64,000 nucleotides of DNA, taken from positions 248,001 to 312,000 of the forward strand of contig CAVTGY010000003.1 of NCBI GenBank assembly GCA_963734395.1. Direction: 5' to 3'. Both the position numbers and the translations under genes were made by a program. This DNA is from Bog-756 sp963734395 (lineage in GTDB: Bacteria > Actinomycetota > Acidimicrobiia > Acidimicrobiales > RAAP-2). The notes beneath the pieces are model-generated. The model did not search any database and had not been told where the DNA came from. It was given only the letters and a program-made list of their open reading frames with translations. Below are positions 63,772 to 64,000 of this stretch, in pieces (within the stretch, counting starts at the first letter, position 1; each line of letters opens with the position of its first letter).

Positions 63772-64000
63772 CTATGGCATGAAGTATCCGGCGATCCCGT
63801 CGTTGCGAGGTCGTCTGCGCACCGCATTGGCCGCTTGCAGACCGGACATAACCGCCGCCTCGATGCATCCGGCGTTGAGTCCGGAATCTGTCCAGTCTCC
63901 GGCAAGGAAGAGATTGTCGTAGCCGCTCTCGTCCGATCGAAGGCGGTATCGGTCGGTCCCCGGGAGCGACTGCACATAGCGGTCGGAAGGATCGACGTTC
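63772..64000 (-). CDS. FAD-dependent amine-oxidase-like protein, C-terminal end (5' part outside)
   Basis: About 75 C-terminal residues; the frame runs to the window edge. NLFLAGDWTDSGLNAGCIEAAVMSGLQAANAV is the FAD-binding C-terminal motif of phytoene-desaturase / hydroxysqualene-dehydroxylase-like amine oxidases. PSDRYVQSLPGTDRYR precedes it. Confidence 0.8.
   Translation of the reverse strand, partial: NVDPSDRYVQSLPGTDRYRLRSDESGYDNLFLAGDWTDSGLNAGCIEAAVMSGLQAANAVRRRPRNDGIAGYFMP

Overview
The window is high-GC, gene-dense DNA from an actinobacterium. The Acidimicrobiia or a related soil lineage is my inference, not a demonstrated assignment. The support is codon use, DrrA/DrrB-type ABC exporters under TetR and PadR control, a Ddn-like F420-type oxidoreductase, Ser/Thr kinases with an FHA-HTH regulator, and secreted proteins with the 'TRxxDTR...DVxGW' repeats common in actinobacteria. 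I found no rRNA, tRNA, CRISPR array, insertion sequence or prophage.

Layout. 1-3.7 kb: end of a type II NADH dehydrogenase, an MFS transporter and a GMC oxidoreductase, co-directional. 3.7-18.1 kb: an NlpC/P60-Ig repeat surface protein (minus strand), a TetR regulator, a large membrane protein, and a 7.3-kb Ig-repeat surface-protein gene (plus strand); both repeat-rich genes are cut by single-base indels. 18-31 kb: a Cys-repeat lipoprotein, a GGDEF-EAL protein, MarR plus DHA2 exporter, an SRPBCC protein, an alpha/beta hydrolase, a secreted glycoside-hydrolase-like protein with two lectin-like domains, and two small secreted proteins. 31-36 kb: SDR, DUF3303-like and YoaK-like genes, then TetR diverging from a drug ABC exporter. 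36-44 kb: cyclase-STAND ATPase, a kinase / FHA-HTH / kinase operon, and a histidine-phosphatase-like protein. 44-49.8 kb: an ECF sigma / anti-sigma / membrane-protein operon diverging from a secreted beta-propeller protein, and an RCC1 lipoprotein. 49.9-52.5 kb: a second ABC exporter diverging from PadR across an ACTAGT-rich control region. 52.7-56.2 kb: a histidine kinase and single-domain receiver diverging from a receiver-cyclase that carries an orphan H-box. 56.4-57.5 kb: a copper type II monooxygenase-like secreted protein. 57.6-62.9 kb: a tightly packed ARPP-1 / metallophosphatase / nuclease-helicase operon, the best candidate for a little-described system. 63-64 kb: a Ddn-like protein, a small protein and the end of a flavoprotein.

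Quality caveat. I count about 19 apparent frameshifts in five genes. Twelve are in the plus-strand Ig-repeat gene and four in the NlpC/P60-Ig gene. One each is in a DHA2 exporter, the cyclase-ATPase and the histidine kinase. The last three rejoin perfectly if one base is changed, so I read them as intact genes with consensus errors. For the repeat genes, true decay and assembly error cannot be separated from sequence alone.
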